The notes under the pieces: generated by a model
The model's database searches: none
What the model was told of the DNA's origin: nothing
Seen by the model: only the letters and a program-made list of their open reading frames with translations
Program-made: the position numbers and the translations under genes
Assembly (NCBI GenBank): GCA_029204225.1
Contig: MU832644.1
Coordinates: 1-64,000 of the forward strand
DNA: 64,000 bases
Direction of reading: 5' to 3'
Source: Diphasiastrum complanatum
Taxonomy: Eukaryota > Streptophyta > Lycopodiopsida > Lycopodiales > Lycopodiaceae
Shown here: positions 47,089-59,053 of the stretch, piece after piece
How positions within the stretch are numbered: the first letter of the stretch is position 1
Layout: the number at the start of each line of letters is the position of its first letter

Positions 47089-48788
47089 AAAAATGGTATA
47101 CCCTTCGAAATATGAGCCTCTTACTAAGTCTCAAGAGTCAAGGTGTTCATGAGATATAGGTTTTGTTGCCTTGTGAGTCAAAGCTGTCAAAATGATGTAG
47201 GTATTGTTGTCTTGTCATACAAGTACAACTACCATTGGAGTTTAAAAGTTATAATGCATATCAAAGGCATATTTGCCTTCAAAGAAAGTCAGATGTGAAC
47301 CATTATAAATCTTACCTATAATAATCTTTGAGAGATAAATTTGAAAAGTGATTTTGTCAAGACATATTCTTTTGGGAAAACTAAAGAGTTTGATGGAGAC
47401 CATTTGCACAAGGAGGCATGGGATGATGGGAGCTTGCACAGGGAAATGCCAAAGACATGGAAGTGCTTTCTAGACCTTCCCTCTACTTGGTGATAGTACG
47501 TATGACAATCGCAAAAAGACCTTTCCTATTTTACAATTTAATATTATCAAGATCAATTTTTTTTCACAAAATCCAAAAACTTTCACTAGAAACCACTCCT
47601 CAATTCATGAGCTCTCTCTCTTGCCTAAAACAAAACCCTTCGCCATAGACATCATCCCAATTAGAAAATGCACATAATTTAACTTAAAAACAGAAAAAAG
47701 GAGACTAAATTGAACATAGATAACTCAAGCTGTGAAAGCTTTGAGAATTCCTCAATTCTAGAACAACATGTAACCACTCATGATGCTCTTGATTTCCAAA
47801 ATGAATAAATGGACCATATTCCTATGGAAGATGACACAAAAGAGAAGATAAAAACATACAAAAGAACAAAGTGTCGCTCTAAAACATGAGATGTCCAGAA
47901 GAAGCACTAGCTTTTTGGAAGCAACCTATCCTTATTCAATATGTTGGATTGGCCAAGCACTATCACAACATCTTCTACTAAAAAAGTTCATCTCTCAAAG
48001 CTAAATCTAGATATAAAAACCTCATGCAATGCTTTTGAACCTCTAATTGATGACATGGGCTTGCTTAGTTTACCATCTTTGATTCTCTCCTTTCATTTTC
48101 AGTATTTATGGAATGTGTCATGACCTGCTTCTTTTGGTTATAGAATAATGGGCTAACTCATACAATGATGATGTTGCTTCTGTTGGGAACTTAGCACCAA
48201 TGGCTGATTATTTTGGAAGCTGGCTGCTGCATTTCCTCTTGCAAATGCTGACGCTGCAATGCAATTTGCATCGTCCATGGATTTCTACGCCTGCTGCCTG
48301 ATTACAGTGAAGATCACAATCACAATCCACTTGCAATTAAGTAAATCTCGAATAATGGCTGGCATATTCTCTGGCCATTTTGCAGTTGAGATTAACTTCT
48401 TTCACTTATGAGATAGACTGCAGTAAAAGGACGTTGCAAATTATTTTTTCCTACCCTTTCCTGTAGAGCCTTGAAACGCGTTTTCTTCGTAGTTCCTTGC
48501 CTCTCAAAATATTCGTTCTCTTGCTTTAATGAATTCAAAGCCACGTAAATGTCTCAGTTACATCAGGCAGAGACTAGAGTTGCTTAGAAATTACAATATG
48601 GGCCGCATATAGAAAATTCCAGTGATGAATACTTGCTATTTGCTGCTTAGTTACCAGTGGGTTCTTCTGGTATGAGCTTTTTAATGATATTGATAGAATA
48701 TTCTTCACGTAAATGCGTAATATTGTCTGTTCTTGATCAAAGCTCACTGTAGTAGTTTACCGTAGCGGAGGAGTGAGAGTGCAAGCAG
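47089..48788. other. Gene-poor spacer upstream of the bHLH gene
   Basis: No gene could be supported. The last part may include distal promoter sequence of the bHLH gene at 49424. Confidence 0.35.
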
Positions 48789-48885
48789 GCCCCACCATCA
48801 TCCAATGATGCATTAGGCCTGAAATATTTCATCATCCATCATGATTATGGGCAGACGATTTATCATCGTTGGATGAGGGTGGGGC
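48789..48885. repeat. Inverted repeat about 540 bp upstream of the bHLH start codon
   Basis: GCCCCACCATCATCCAATGA at 48789-48810 pairs with 48864-48885, with two mismatches in 22 bp and a 53-base loop. It could be a small foldback insertion in the promoter region. A regulatory role is unproven. Confidence 0.65.
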
Positions 48886-49423
48886 AATAATCAGTCCAGT
48901 TGAAGAATACACTCATCGTATTGTAGCTTTGCTGCTGACGTTGAATCTTTAATTTTGACAGCTACAGAATGTAGCAACTAGCAACACTGTTGAATAATAT
49001 CGATCGAGGCTCCAGTGCTACTAATGTAGTTTCCTGCTTTTGTATCTTCTACTTTGACAACTACTCAATGTAGTAATATCAACAGCTACTCGCAGTACCC
49101 AGAACTTATCTGTAGCTTTTCAGTGTAGCTGTGGGAGTGAAGGCTCAGTGAAGCTCAGCAGTCAATCCATATCTAACTGAGGCCGTTCATTTAGATTCCG
49201 GCTCTTGCCTGAGTAGGCATTTGGCCCCCTTGCTTACAACTTCCTAGCCTTCCATAAACTATCGGGATCATCAAGCGCTCCTTCAGAGCAGTACACTGCA
49301 GTGTATACTCCAGACGCAGTCTATAGTAACTTAACCCATAGAGTGTCTATGTCTACCAGTCTCAGCAGAAGCTTCAATATAGTGATCGTGCTACAAACTA
49401 TTTCAGATTACCAAATTTGAAGA
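48886..49423 (+). promoter_or_regulatory. Upstream region of the bHLH gene
   Basis: The 540 bp before the start codon contain no other gene and should hold the promoter and 5' UTR. TGTAGCAACTAGCAA/TGTAGTAATATCAA and ACAGCTAC words recur (48960-49110), as diverged short repeats. A TATA box could not be assigned with confidence. Confidence 0.35.
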
Positions 49424-50890
49424 ATGGATGCCAAGGCTTGCCAAGCCAAACTCTTATCTGTTCAGGAGTTAGAGGATTTCGTGCCCGGCTCCCATTCAAG
49501 AGAAGACCTATTCAGCGACGTTGAGACCTTGCATTGCTTGGATTTAGAAGGCTCGATTTCTCCAAGGAAATGGTCGTTGCTGATTGAAGAGTTTTTTCCT
49601 GATCGTGAATATACTTCTGTGGAAGTTCAATCTTCTCCAGATTCGTGGTCTTTGACGCCCGATCTCGCCGAGGAGATTTGTGGATATCAGACTGGCTTCG
49701 TTTCTGGGTTCTCATCTTCTACGGTGTGCAGTTCGAACAATGACGAGAGCGGTGAGAAAGAGCCTCTGAGTGGACAGCTCGTATGCTATACTCACATAAA
49801 ATCTACTGAATGTGGAGCAAAGGACTGCTCTAATTCAAAGCCGACGTCAAGTAGGCAGAAACGGACACTGCCAACAGATCTCGACGCGAAGAGATCTCAA
49901 CGAAAACCTAGAGCAAAAACGTCAAAGAAGTCAGATTTTTCTGTGAAATGTGCTCCGCCTCCTGTTAGATCTTGCACCAGCAATGCCGATTTGACACTAT
50001 GTGAACAAGTCCTGTCAGCTACAATTAGTGCAGCGAAACGATCGAATAGCGCTCTGATTAGCTTGCCTTCTGGAAAGGAAAGCCACATCTGGACAGAGCG
50101 TGAACGAAGAAAGAAGATGAACAGTATGTTCTCTTCATTGCAATCACTTCTTCCAAATTTACCGCCCAAGGTACAATTTCTTCCTCATTGAATGCACTTG
50201 CTTCTCTTCTGCATTGTTTTTGCTTCGATCCATGCACGGCATCTACTATGGAATCGCTGAAACCGATGTACTTGGGTTTCAAAACAGGCAGATAAATCTA
50301 CTGTCATTGATGAAGCCATTTCCTATATCCAGTCCTTAGAGACGACTTTGCTAAACGCAGAAGTAAACCGCAAAGCCAGAACCTGTCCGTCTCCCTCTCC
50401 CTCATCTGATCAAAGACAACCTCCACAATCCTCTGTTCCATTATCTCCTTCACAGGCAAAGGACATGGACTTGTCTTTCCAGACATTAAGCTCCCCAAAT
50501 GCACTGCTGAACGTATGCGGGACAGATGCTTTTGTCACGGTCTGTTCCAGCAGATTGAGCTCACTGGAGTCGCTCTTCTCACCCTTGGAGAATGACAATC
50601 TCAAAGTGCTCAATGCGCATATTTCCACAAGTGGTAGTAAAAGGTTCTTTAACATTCATGCCCAGGTATATACTGCTCTCTACGCCAGTAAAGACTGAAA
50701 CTTCAGCCTTGTTAATCGGTTTGTACAACTTCTGCATGTTTGAGCAAAATTAAACGATGCAAGTGTAGTGTCAAATGAGTAGAAGCTCTAATGCTATTTT
50801 GCTTGCTCAATGCAGGCAGAAAAATGCTCGGATACATCCATAAGCACATTCAAAGCTACATTTGAAGCTTTGTCAAAATGCTTATCTTGA
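49424..50890 (+). CDS. bHLH transcription factor, ZHOUPI/RGE1 (bHLH95)-like
   Basis: A nuclear DNA-binding regulator of the bHLH family, expected to dimerise and bind E-box/G-box DNA. Three exons, both introns phase 0: 49424-50170, 50288-50665 and 50816-50890, total 399 aa. Both introns are GT-AG and short (117 and 150 bp). The start ATG is the first in frame, and GAATGG is a good context. Residues 1-215 are acidic then Lys/Arg-rich, with no known domain. The bHLH spans about 219-271: [16 protein letters not shown] gives His221, Glu225 and Arg229, the H-E-R triad for E-box contact. The loop LLPNLPPK is split by intron 1, and helix 2 is [21 protein letters not shown] Ser/Pro-rich linker precedes an ACT-like C-terminal part ([37 protein letters not shown]). 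The [14 protein letters not shown] start and ADKST-IDEA match the ZHOUPI type, which in Arabidopsis controls endosperm breakdown and embryo cuticle with ICE1. Orthology is inferred. Confidence 0.88.
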
Positions 50891-53264
50891 AATTGTTGTT
50901 AGACCAATCACCGTGCAACTGTTCAGACTGAGCCATCATTATGCAAATCTACAAAAAATAAATCCCTGTCAAGCTACTCTGTAGCCGAGCAAGATGATCA
51001 GAATGTGCTAGCTGAATAGCAAAACTTAAGCTAGCTCCAATGCTCTCTTTGCAAAAGCAAGGGGAATCCCAACTCCGCATGTTTGTTAGTGCAGTTTTAA
51101 GATGTAAGTCAGCAAGATAGCAGCATCAATTATTACAAGCTTGATTTTACTTGCTGTCAAAGTATGATCTGCAGTGTTTTCTTCATGTATGATGAATCTA
51201 CCAGCTAAGTAGCCAGACCCAATTCCTACTTTCAAATTCATTTCTGCAATAAGGCTTCTTCTTCCCATGCTTTAAAGATTGATTGCTGTTCTGTTTTGGT
51301 GGCATGATCTTAAATGGGTCAATGAATAAAAAAATTATGGGGCCAATATTGACCTTGAATGCAGTGACATTGGCATAATCCTTGAAGATAGCAGCTAACT
51401 TATAAATACTATCCTCTATTGGAAATCACATTATATGGCTTCAAGGAAGGATCATGCGGAGCTTACTTGTTTTATAATAAGCAATGCAGTAGTAGTCTGT
51501 GGATGTTGGAGAACTATGTAGAGTTCAAACCAAGTGAGTAATTGGGAGTAAATCTGATTGTATGAGACAGCCTTGCTGGAAGGACTTTGTGACTTTACAG
51601 ACCCTGCTAGAAGGCTGAGCCCCCAGGGTCCTAAACTCATAAAGAATTCCCATGCAAAGAATAAAGTAAATACTAGACAAATTTAAACGTTCTTATATTT
51701 TTTTTGCTCATCAACAAGGGTTGTCAGTGTTGTGTAGGATAAAGTCTTGCTGGAAGGACTTTATAAGCTTAAAGATCCTGGTAGAAGGCTGACCCCCCAA
51801 GGTCTTAAGCTCATCAAGCATGCCCAGGCACACGACCTTATTCTAGGAAAAGATGAAGATCCAAGTTTGATTGTATATTTTATGTTCACCAACAAAGGTA
51901 GTCTAATTAGTTGTTGTTATCAAGAAAGGAATGTCCACATGGTTTTCAAGCCACCAATTCTTTTGATATTTGTATGAAATCAATGTGGAAAAATTCATTG
52001 CATGTTGGTTGTTGCCTAAAAATTGAGAGTATCATTTTGCTAGCTATTTTATGAGAGCTTTAATGCATCTTGGTCCCAAGTTGTCTCGTAATGGGGTCTG
52101 TTTTCCTATCCAGTGGTACTCCCACAAAAAGGAGAAAAAGAATTAGTGTTCTCACTATATGTAAGAAGAAGAAAAAGAATTAGTGTTCTCACTATATGTA
52201 TTTAACGTTTAGTTATTCACTAATAGAGTTCATGAGTGTTGAGTGTTGCTTGGAATGTCTAGTACTTTTTCCTTCACTCTTTATGGTTATGATGATTGAT
52301 AGCTTGTCTAATTTGTAGCGTCAACTGCACAATTGATCTTCATTTGTGAATTTTTCGTTTATTGTCTTGAATATTTTAAAAGCTTTCAAATAGAACATAT
52401 TGACATGCCACATATCTAGGAGTTTTTATCAAATTAGAATCACTTATCGAAATCTTGAGAAAAATAAGAATAACATTGTATGCTCAAAATAGACCTTGGA
52501 GCTCCAAACATGTTCCGTAATCAACAAGTTCTTCAAAAGATTAATTTAAGAAATCCAAATGTTCTCATTTTTTTATGTATTGTATGCTTGACATATGATT
52601 TTTCTTGTCACTTTATCTAACTTTTTTTTTTCCCTCACATACTAAATTGTTTTACTCATCTATTTCTTTTGCGATTAATGTAAAAGCCAAGGTCCAACTG
52701 GATTCCTTATATAACACAAAAGGATTTCAGTTTGGCCAAAAAAAAAAAAAAAAAACCAATGTTGTTGTAATCTGTCAATGCTAAGTGTCCCTAGATTATG
52801 AACATGGTGTTTGTTGGCTCTCGTTGAATCCCTTGTTTGCTTAGCATTCAAATGTTCCATTTTTATAGGCTTATAAATAAAATCAAGAATTTTCTCGTTT
52901 TTAGTTTCTTGATATGCTCACCATAAAATTTCAATAAGTCTAATGATGTGTCAAAGTAATGCTTTTATTTGGAGCTAAATCTTTGAAATATTTAATATTA
53001 TGTTTCTAAGAAAAATGAGCTAGTTAGCCATATTTTTTCAAATTCTCAAGTAGAATGGACTTTTTTGGTCTTTCTTGTAAAGTGAATCAATTTTTTCATC
53101 TCTACATATTATTCTTGTTTTTGCATATATTTTTTACAGTGATTCATAAGTCTTTTGAGAATAATAATGTTCATGTTCTCTTATTATTGAGCATGAATCT
53201 TAGAATCTAATGAATTATGATTCTTAGTTATATATTGTATAATCCCACTTTAGCACTTTATCGT
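50891..53264. other. Gene-poor region downstream of the bHLH gene
   Basis: The first few hundred bases should include the 3' UTR. Two direct repeats are visible. A ~68-bp block at 51574 recurs at 51748 (CTTGCTGGAAGGACTTT; AGAAGGCTGA-CCCCCA-GGTC). A 37-bp unit (AGAAAAAGAATTAGTGTTCT...) is tandemly duplicated at 52133-52203. No gene was seen. Confidence 0.45.
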
Positions 53265-53760
53265 TAGGTGAGAGAAACATCTGAAGATGATGGAACATAT
53301 GCTACAAGCATATGTCTTCCGATGGCAATCTCATTGGGAAAAGCACCTACCCTTGATTGAATTTGCCTATATTAGTGGTAAGCATTTGGCTACTAGTTAT
53401 GGCCCATTTATGCTTAGGTATGGATATCAACCTACTTCTACACTCAAGTTTGAGAAGGTAGCAACTTTCTTGCATGATAGATAGAAAATGCTACAAATAG
53501 CACACGAGAAATTTTTAGAGTGCCCAAGATAGGGACAACCGTTATGCTAATATGAAAAGATTGCATCAAGATTTCCAAGGGGGATTAGGCATATGTTGGA
53601 ATCTTGATGGATTTTAAAGCAATGCATACATGCAGGCATTACAAGTTGTATGCTTGATATGAATGGCCATATAAAATTCTTAAAAAGGCTAGATAAAGGG
53701 CTTATCCATTTAGACCTTCCAAAAGAAACTCAGATACACCTAGAATACTCACCATTATTT
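53265..53760 (+). pseudogene. Old Ty3/gypsy integrase C-terminal remnant
   Basis: The plus-strand frame from 53287 reads EHMLQAYVFRWQSHWEKHLP, then LIEFAYISGKH and YGPFMLRYGYQPTSTL. This matches the gypsy integrase region between the core and the C-terminal domain (W---LPL-EFAYN---H------PF-L-YG--P). A TAG at 53482 and further stops follow, with LIHLDLPKE much degraded. Nothing else of this element is visible. It lies just left of the younger gypsy element and on the opposite strand. Confidence 0.65.
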
Positions 53761-54102
53761 TACCAATGTTGAACTAAGTGTAAAGGTCACTTAAAAAGAC
53801 CTTCCCCGAGCATAAAGTATGACAAGACTGGCCCTTTATTATGGCTAAAAAATATTATGGGCCACTCCGTATGCGTAATCTAAATGTTAAGTAAATGTGT
53901 TACATTATTCAAGTGTACCATAGAAAGATGAGCACAACAATAATCTAATTGTGTGTGTCTCACCTTGTTGATCTTCTTTGGGAAAAAAAAAACAAGAAAA
54001 ATTGTACTTTCTTTCTTTGTCTTGCATCATCAAGTATGTTGGTGTAAACTCTACTTCATCTTGGTTGCAATGTACTGGAAAATTTAGAAATTGAATGGTG
54101 CC

Positions 54103-54612
54103 TATAAAGTCCTCACAACAGGATTCTAGTTTAAGCATACCATACAAAGCAACAACACATGGGAACCGGTGGAGGTTAAACCAACCCAACCAAACCTCGA
54201 TCGTACGGATCTAGCCCCCAAGCTATGGATCAATCAGAGTCATGGGAAGAGGAGTCACACCAGCAGCATGTAGCTACTCATCACAAATCAAGCATACACT
54301 AGTGAGAGCCCAGCAGGTATACTTATACCCTCCAAGGCCCATGCACCACTAGTAGTGCACTGTGACACCTCACTGGACACTTCTGCAGCCTATCTGGGCC
54401 ACGTCATCCAGTTCCCTAATGACTCACTGATAGACCCATACCAACTCCACCACCACCAACTCCACCACCATGTGTTTAGGCCTACAACCATTAATTATGA
54501 CCATGTACACATAAGGGCCCCAATACCTTTATAGTCACAATTAACTTACGGGTTGTTGGTCTACCAGTCCCTAGCATGGACACGCTACCCGAGACCAGTC
54601 ATGGGCATGAGA
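54103..54612 (-). repeat. 3' LTR of the gypsy element
   Basis: 510 bp, direct repeat of 58554-59048. It has an extra 15 bp in a CCACCAACTCCACCA stretch near 54455. In the minus orientation its first bases are TCTCATGCCC where the partner has TGTCATGCCC. Confidence 0.85.
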
Positions 54613-54978
54613 TCCATCCGGGAGTTCCAATTGGTAAGCTAAGAATTCGATCTTTTTCAAGATCTTAAACGGTCCTCTATATCTAGGGGACAACTTATAA
54701 TGCTTGTCGGTACGCATTACACTTGAATCCTTCAGGATTCTCAAATATACCCAATCTCCCACTTGGAAGTCTCTCGGTGATCTTTTCATATTTGCATAAT
54801 GTATGTCCCTATCCTGGGCACTCTGGACATTTTCACGTGCAATCCGTAGCATTTCCTGCATATCGTGTAGGAAATCCGCTACTTTCTGAAGCTTTATCGT
54901 CCGAGTCTTAACCGCGATGGGTGACCTAGGCTCAAAACCGTACATAAGCGTGAACGGGCTATAATCGGTAGTCAAATA
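54571..54978 (-). pseudogene. Gypsy integrase, C-terminal part
   Basis: The frame continues directly from the deletion junction: TTDYSPFTLMYGFEPRSP, then FLHDMQEMLRIARENVQSAQ, GDWVYLRILKDSS, LSPRYRGPFKILKKI and YQLELPDGS. These are the usual motifs of the integrase tail (SPF-L-YG--P; G--V-L; L-P-Y-GPF-I; Y-L-LP). The normal HPVFHVS-LK ending is missing, because the frame runs into the LTR right after LPDGS. No chromodomain is seen. Confidence 0.8.
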
Positions 54979-55451
54979 TATGGACAAAATAAATCTTTCA
55001 TCATTTACTAGAAAGTAGTCGGAGCATTCGTCAAACCAAAGGGCAATACAAGAAACTCGTAGTGGCCAAACCTGGTCCTAAAGCCAGTTTTAGATACATC
55101 TTCCGGATGTATCCTAATCTGATGGTATCCCATATGTAGATCAATCTTCGTGAAGTATTTAGCTCCATTCAATCGATCTATCAGATCGTCCATCCTGGGC
55201 AACGGGTATTTATTTTTAACTGTAAGCTTGTTCAGACCCTTGTAATCTACACATAGCCGGAAACTCCCATCTTTCTTACTCTTAAGAAGGACAGGTGCTC
55301 CCCATGGAGATTTACTTGGTCTTATGTGTCCCATCCTGAGATACTCCTCGATCTGCCTAGCCACTTCCTCCTCTTCCTTCTGACTAAACCGATATGGTTG
55401 TCTGAAGATAGGACGACTATCGGGCAAAAGATATATCTTATGGTCCACCAA
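54979..55451 (-). pseudogene. Gypsy reverse transcriptase, N-terminal third
   Basis: The frame gives [80 protein letters not shown] and [15 protein letters not shown]. The first catalytic Asp (KIDL) is present. Two stop codons follow TTF, then MMKDLFCPYI, matching the next family motif, and then the deletion junction. The YVDD/FLDD block is gone. Confidence 0.88.
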
Positions 55452-55676
55452 CCGAGTGGATGCGAATTTTCGGTGTTAAAGCATGAAAAAACATTCACAT
55501 CTCCAACATCACAATGCATACGAGATTTCAAAAGCAAGTGAAAGAGTTCATACTCAGAATCATGAAGTTTCTCAATTAATTTAGCCTAGGAAATCATCGG
55601 CGATGGAAGTACATCAGTCTCTCCAAAAATAGAGACAATCTGATCAAACTTATTTTTAAATACCATACAATGATTT

Positions 55677-56398
55677 TTAAAATCTATCTCCAAAAGAGTC
55701 TGACTTGCCAAAAAACCATTCATAGCTCAAAATTACATCAGTCCGGTCTAGATTCATGACATGGAAATCCAACAGCTCAACATAGTCCTGCATCCGAAGC
55801 TCTAAGTTTGAGACCTTGACATCCCAAATCTCAGTGTCCGACCCTGAGGCTTGGCGGACCACGTAACGGTAATCACTGGCCATGGTGGGCACTCGGAGCT
55901 TCTGCACAAGTCGAGCATTCAAAAAATTGTGAGTACTACCTGAATCAAATAGCACATTTACGTATTTCCCTAAAATATTGCCTCTCACACGAAACAATTC
56001 ATTAGGCTTGAAAGAGAGTGCACTAAAGTTACAAGTACAGTCACAATTATTCAACAAATTGACTTCCAATTTACCTGCCGGTAAATCCACAGTCATGAGA
56101 CTTGACGACTTTGCTTTCCGTTCGGGGCAGTGTTTGGCACGGTTCCCGGGTTTATTGCATAGGAAACACAGATTCTGTTTAAGTGCCACCAACCGTGCTT
56201 TGTCTTTCACCACCAATTTCTTCTTATTATTCTTCTTCTTTGACTGTTGGTACGCTTCTGCTTCCAGTTCGTCAAAAAACTGCTTCTTACGCTTGTTAGA
56301 TTTTTCTTGCTTGGGTTTCGGGGCCGTTTGGCCGTGCACGCTTTTTCGTGATGCAACAACTGTACAATCATAGGCTTTCGCCACACGGATAGCATCCT
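55677..56398 (-). pseudogene. Gypsy zinc knuckle and aspartic protease
   Basis: A 235-codon frame. A Lys-rich region (KSNKRKKQFFDELEAEAYQQ) precedes the zinc knuckle CFLCNKPGNRAKHCPE. The retropepsin domain follows: YVNVLFDSGSTHNFLN, with the DSGSTHNF active site, then ELRMQDYVELLDFHVM and DVILSYEWFF, corresponding to the DVILG--WL motif. The frame is open across the domain and stops at 55677, short of RT. Confidence 0.85.
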
Positions 56399-57075
56399 CT
56401 AGTGAGTTAAGGATATTTCATTTGCATTCATTTGATAGTCAGCTGGCAGTCCGGCAATAAATTGCCATTGTGCTAACTTACGATCAAATAGCGGCACCTT
56501 GGCCAAAGAGTCCAAGAACTCTTGGACATAACTGTCCGGTTCTCGGCTGCCCATTTTGCAGTTGATAAATCGAATATACAACTCGGAATCGTCTATCATG
56601 ACAAAAGCTTTCCGGAATTCCGTCAGGAATCCAGCCCAAGTCACCGGTTTCGTGGAAAGTTCCCTTTACCAAGAAGAGGCTTTACCTTCCAGAAACAATA
56701 GAACCGATGATATTTGTTTATCTTCTGGGACGTTGTGCAAGCTAAAATAGCTTGTCCAACGGTTTATCCAGTTTTCAACAACTTTCGGACGTTTAAAATT
56801 TTTATCGCCGGAATATATTTCCAGTTGGTAGCCCAAGTTGTTAGAGTTAATAGCTTGCAGTTGATTAAATAGATTTTGCATTTGTTTATCCTGTTGTTTA
56901 TTCCTCTGATGAGTTCTAAAATTGCCTTGCCTAAGGTTTGCAACAGTTTTTCTGAGTCTAGGGTGTCATCACTGCCGGATGAGGCCGGTTGAATCTCCGT
57001 ATTTCCCCCATCACTTCCTGGTGATGTCGGGTGAATCTCGGTAGCACCCCCCTCCAAAATTTCATCAGTATCCAT
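56399..57075 (-). pseudogene. Gypsy gag (capsid region), frameshifted
   Basis: It starts with MDTDEILEGGATEIHPTSPG at 57075. After a frameshift near 56880 it continues QLEIYSGDKNFKRPKVVENW, then ISSVLLFLEGKASSW. After a break near 56670 it reads FLTEFRKAFVMIDDSELYIR, YVQEFLDSLAKVP and WQFIAGLPADYQM. These match the gypsy gag pattern (F-G----V--WI, A--Y-----L-G-A--W, W--F---F-, Y---F, F--GL). The three pieces are in different frames. Confidence 0.75.
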
Positions 57076-57613
57076 TTGCTTGCCAACTAAAAATTAAAAA
57101 ATAATTTAGTTCAGTTAACGCATTCATTATGGGTATGATAGTTACTGAACCAAGCAATGTCTACAAAAAAACCAATTTACAGACCATACGTGCTTTTATT
57201 TATCCATTATACCAATGAATCTCCAAATGGATCGTTTACCCAATAAAAATTGGAATTATCATGTCAATACACCGTAAATCTATTATCAACTTGTTAACTC
57301 AACTTGTTAACTCAAAAGATACTGCAAAATTTAAACATCAGTTCTAAAAAATTGAAAATCCCATTTCGAGCAAGAAATTTACAAGTTCAAAAAACCTCAA
57401 AAAACTCAAAGAAAACTTATAAGCCACTTTTTTCTCTAGTGCCTCCCCTACCCCTTAACATGCAAACACCAAATTTTTTAACAAAAAAAGGAATCTGAGT
57501 TTGGGGGGCCACCTAAACCCCCCAACCCCCCCCCCTCCCCCGCGCGTTCTCCACTACTCGGACACTCATCGTCGGGCCAATCGGGCCTTTTCCTCACGGG
57601 CTTCCAGAGAGCG

Positions 57614-57659
<46 letters not shown>

Positions 57660-58553
57660 TTAGGTGGAGGATGAGGCGATGAAAGTGCCCTCCATCACGC
57701 CTCATACAGTAGGTTAAACATGCAGGTATCCAAGCAGTATGGCAGACGGCTGTCAACGAGTTTTCCAACACGTTCTTGTGGTTTTTTTTTTCAGTTATCC
57801 ATGTCTTTGATGCAGGAAGCACAAAGGCACAATCATCTGCTGTTTCTTTGCAAATACTTTGACTTCACAGCGTTCTACAGATTGCTATAGCTTTCATTTG
57901 CTAGTTTTAAGCATAAGCAAGGTTTCAAAACAAGATTTGCAGGGTTTTGCCTTCACTATGCCTGAAAAACAGAGGTTATGCTGCCAAAATTTTCACATAA
58001 ACTGGTTTTTGCAGGTTACAATGATTATTTTATTAGATAGCACTTGTACTTGAACCAAACCATTCCCAAGTAATGGCTTTACAGGCTCCTAACCCTGCAA
58101 ACAAACCGTTAGTTTGCTGGAAAATGAAGCATAAGCCTGTGATTCCACAGTAAGCAACCATGCAAACCTATCAATCATCACCAACACTCAACAGCCAACA
58201 GATTAGAGTATTTTTGCTTCTATATCAGCCTATTCCCACCAATTTAAAACCAAACCAACTTCCAAACAGGCAATAGACAGCATTCAAAATACAATAACCG
58301 CTTTTTGAGAAGAACAAGAAATTGTACAAAAAAATCCAGTCAACCAATAAAGTAACTTGTTGCTTCAACAAAAATGCTAACTACAGAGTAATCGACAACA
58401 ACAGAATTGACAAGGAATTCCTTTCAAGAAATCAATTCGAAAAGCACAAAAACGAACCAATTGTGAGCCTGGTAGTGCACTTACCACACAATCGATTGCA
58501 ATTCAAAAATATTTCCAACGGGAAGAAAATCCCACAATTCCATCGTTTGTTGC
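57076..58553 (-). other. Leader region of the gypsy element
   Basis: 1.48 kb between the 5' LTR and gag with no gene. A primer-binding site of a known tRNA type could not be identified next to the LTR. It holds an (AG)n tract at 57617-57656 and a CCCCCCCCCTCCCCC run near 57525-57540. Confidence 0.5.
57617..57656. repeat. (AG)n microsatellite, 40 bp
   Basis: Uninterrupted AG units inside the gypsy leader. Confidence 0.95.
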
Positions 58554-59048
58554 TATAAAGTCCTCACAACAGGATTCTAGTCTAAGCATACCATACAAAG
58601 CAACAACACATGGGAACCGGTGGAGGTTAAACCAACCCAACCAAACCTAGATCGTACGGATCTAGTCCCCAAGCTATGGATCAATCAGAGTCATGGGAAG
58701 AGGAGTCACACCAGCAGCATGTAGCTACTCATCACAAATCAAGCATACACTAGTGAGAGCCCAGCGGGCATACTTATACCCTCCAAGGCCCATGCACCAC
58801 TAGTAGTGCACTGTGACACCTCACTGGACACTTCTGCAGCCTATCTGGGCCACGTCATCCAGTTCCCTAATGACTCACTGATAGACCCATACCAACTCCA
58901 CCACCATGTGTTTAGGCCTACAACCATTAATTATGACCATGTACACATAAGGGCCCCAATTCCCTTATAGTCACAATTAACTTACGGGTTGTTGGTCTAC
59001 CGGTCCCTAGCGTGGACAAGCTACCCGAGACCAGTCATGGGCATGACA
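58554..59048 (-). repeat. 5' LTR of the gypsy element
   Basis: 495 bp, direct repeat of 54103-54612. It begins TGTCATGCCC (minus strand) at 59048 and ends ACTTTATA at 58554. Confidence 0.85.
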
Positions 59049-59053
59049 GTGCC

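Larger units (their letters stand above)
54098..59053 (-). mobile_element. Ty3/gypsy element with two LTRs, target duplication and internal deletion
   Basis: LTRs at 54103-54612 and 58554-59048, flanked on both sides by the 5-bp direct repeat GTGCC (54098-54102 and 59049-59053), define the whole insertion. On the minus strand the order is 5' LTR, a ~1.5-kb leader, gag (57075), zinc knuckle, protease, RT start, then integrase C terminus and 3' LTR. RT breaks off after its first third near 54978 and joins integrase at its C-terminal domain, so the RT active site, RNase H and the integrase core are deleted. The LTRs differ by roughly a dozen substitutions and one 15-bp indel, so the insertion is relatively recent. 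The LTR ends are TG...TA rather than TG...CA, and the 3' LTR start is mutated. Confidence 0.88.

Noticed and set aside
49512-50655. Minus-strand frames opposite the bHLH gene
   Set aside because: They overlap the well-supported exons and lack domain content.
55978-56373. Plus-strand 131-codon frame
   Set aside because: Shadow of the gypsy zinc knuckle/protease frame on the minus strand.
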